Source: Gemmatimonadota bacterium
GTDB taxonomy: Bacteria; Gemmatimonadota; Gemmatimonadetes; Gemmatimonadales; Gemmatimonadaceae
Direction: 5' to 3'
Assembly: GCA_029884515.1 (NCBI GenBank)
Contig: JAOUHR010000157.1
Coordinates: forward strand, 1 to 5,584
Length of the DNA: 5,584 bases
Below, piece by piece: positions 5,484 to 5,584 of this stretch; positions within the stretch are counted from its first letter, which is position 1, and every line of letters begins with the position of its first letter. Both the position numbers and the translations under genes were made by a program. A model generated the notes under the pieces. That model was not told where the DNA came from. It saw only the letters and a program-made list of their open reading frames with translations, and ran no database searches.

Positions 5484-5584
5484 CGTGCGCTCAGGACCTC
5501 GATGCGGAGGTTGCCCACGAGTCGCAGCAGCTCGCCCTGCCGGGTGAGGCCGCCGCGGACGAAGCGGATGTGCGCCGCGTCGGC
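5480..5584 (-). CDS. C-terminal end of an unidentified gene, cut by window edge
   Basis: The last 34 codons plus TGA of a gene that begins beyond the right edge. The frame runs open from the edge and 31 of 34 codons end in G or C, as in neighbouring genes, while the other two minus-strand frames give implausible Ser- or Arg/Pro-rich peptides. The visible tail is mixed and folded-looking, ending in LLRLVGNLRIEVLSAR. Its TGA overlaps the ATG of the ATPase gene as ATGA, so it is probably the first visible gene of the same operon. I do not recognise the family from so short a piece. Confidence 0.6.
   Translation of the reverse strand, partial: ADAAHIRFVRGGLTRQGELLRLVGNLRIEVLSAR

Noticed and set aside
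1..5584. CRISPR array, tRNA, insertion sequence, toxin-antitoxin or phage signals
   Set aside because: No spaced direct repeats, cloverleaf-like sequence, transposase motifs, terminal inverted repeats or phage-like proteins were seen; base composition is even throughout.

Overview
The window is GC-rich bacterial DNA with very strong G/C preference at third codon positions. It is packed with genes, has no RNA genes or mobile elements, and looks chromosomal. Gene style (a Spy/CpxP-like secreted protein with a Gly/Arg-rich tail, a GTG-started YIP1 protein, an ABC exporter whose permease is a duplicated ABC-2 type) would suit a high-GC soil phylum such as Gemmatimonadota. That assignment is an inference from impression only; no marker gene is present.

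Layout, left to right. (1) Positions 1-784, minus strand: the first 261 codons of an argJ-type ornithine acetyltransferase, cut by the left edge. (2) A 145-nt divergent intergenic region. (3) Positions 930-1637, plus strand: a secreted Spy/CpxP-like protein of 235 residues. (4) A 127-nt gap with two hairpins just after the stop, then a weak promoter-like pair and a 12-bp perfect palindrome. (5) Positions 1765-2511, plus strand: a five-helix YIP1-family membrane protein. (6) Positions 2508-5584, minus strand: a tightly packed run of four genes, in transcription order an unidentified gene (C-terminal end only), an ABC ATPase, a large duplicated ABC-2 type permease, and a GNAT acetyltransferase resembling the acetyltransferase domain of N-acetylglutamate synthase. 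The junctions are ATGA, a 17-nt overlap, and ATGA, so the four are almost certainly co-transcribed and probably translationally coupled. The YIP1 and GNAT genes converge and share the tetranucleotide CTAG as their two stop codons.

How the genes work together. The ATPase and permease should form one ABC exporter of unknown substrate in the inner membrane. The GNAT is tied to it by translation. Its best-guess chemistry, acetylation of glutamate, would feed the same arginine pathway as the ArgJ at the left end, although the two genes are in separate transcription units. The Spy-like and YIP1 genes are envelope proteins with no clear pathway link. Nothing here is a defence system, CRISPR array or prophage. 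The most unusual points are the GNAT coupled to an exporter, the altered motifs in ArgJ, and the palindrome in front of the YIP1 gene.
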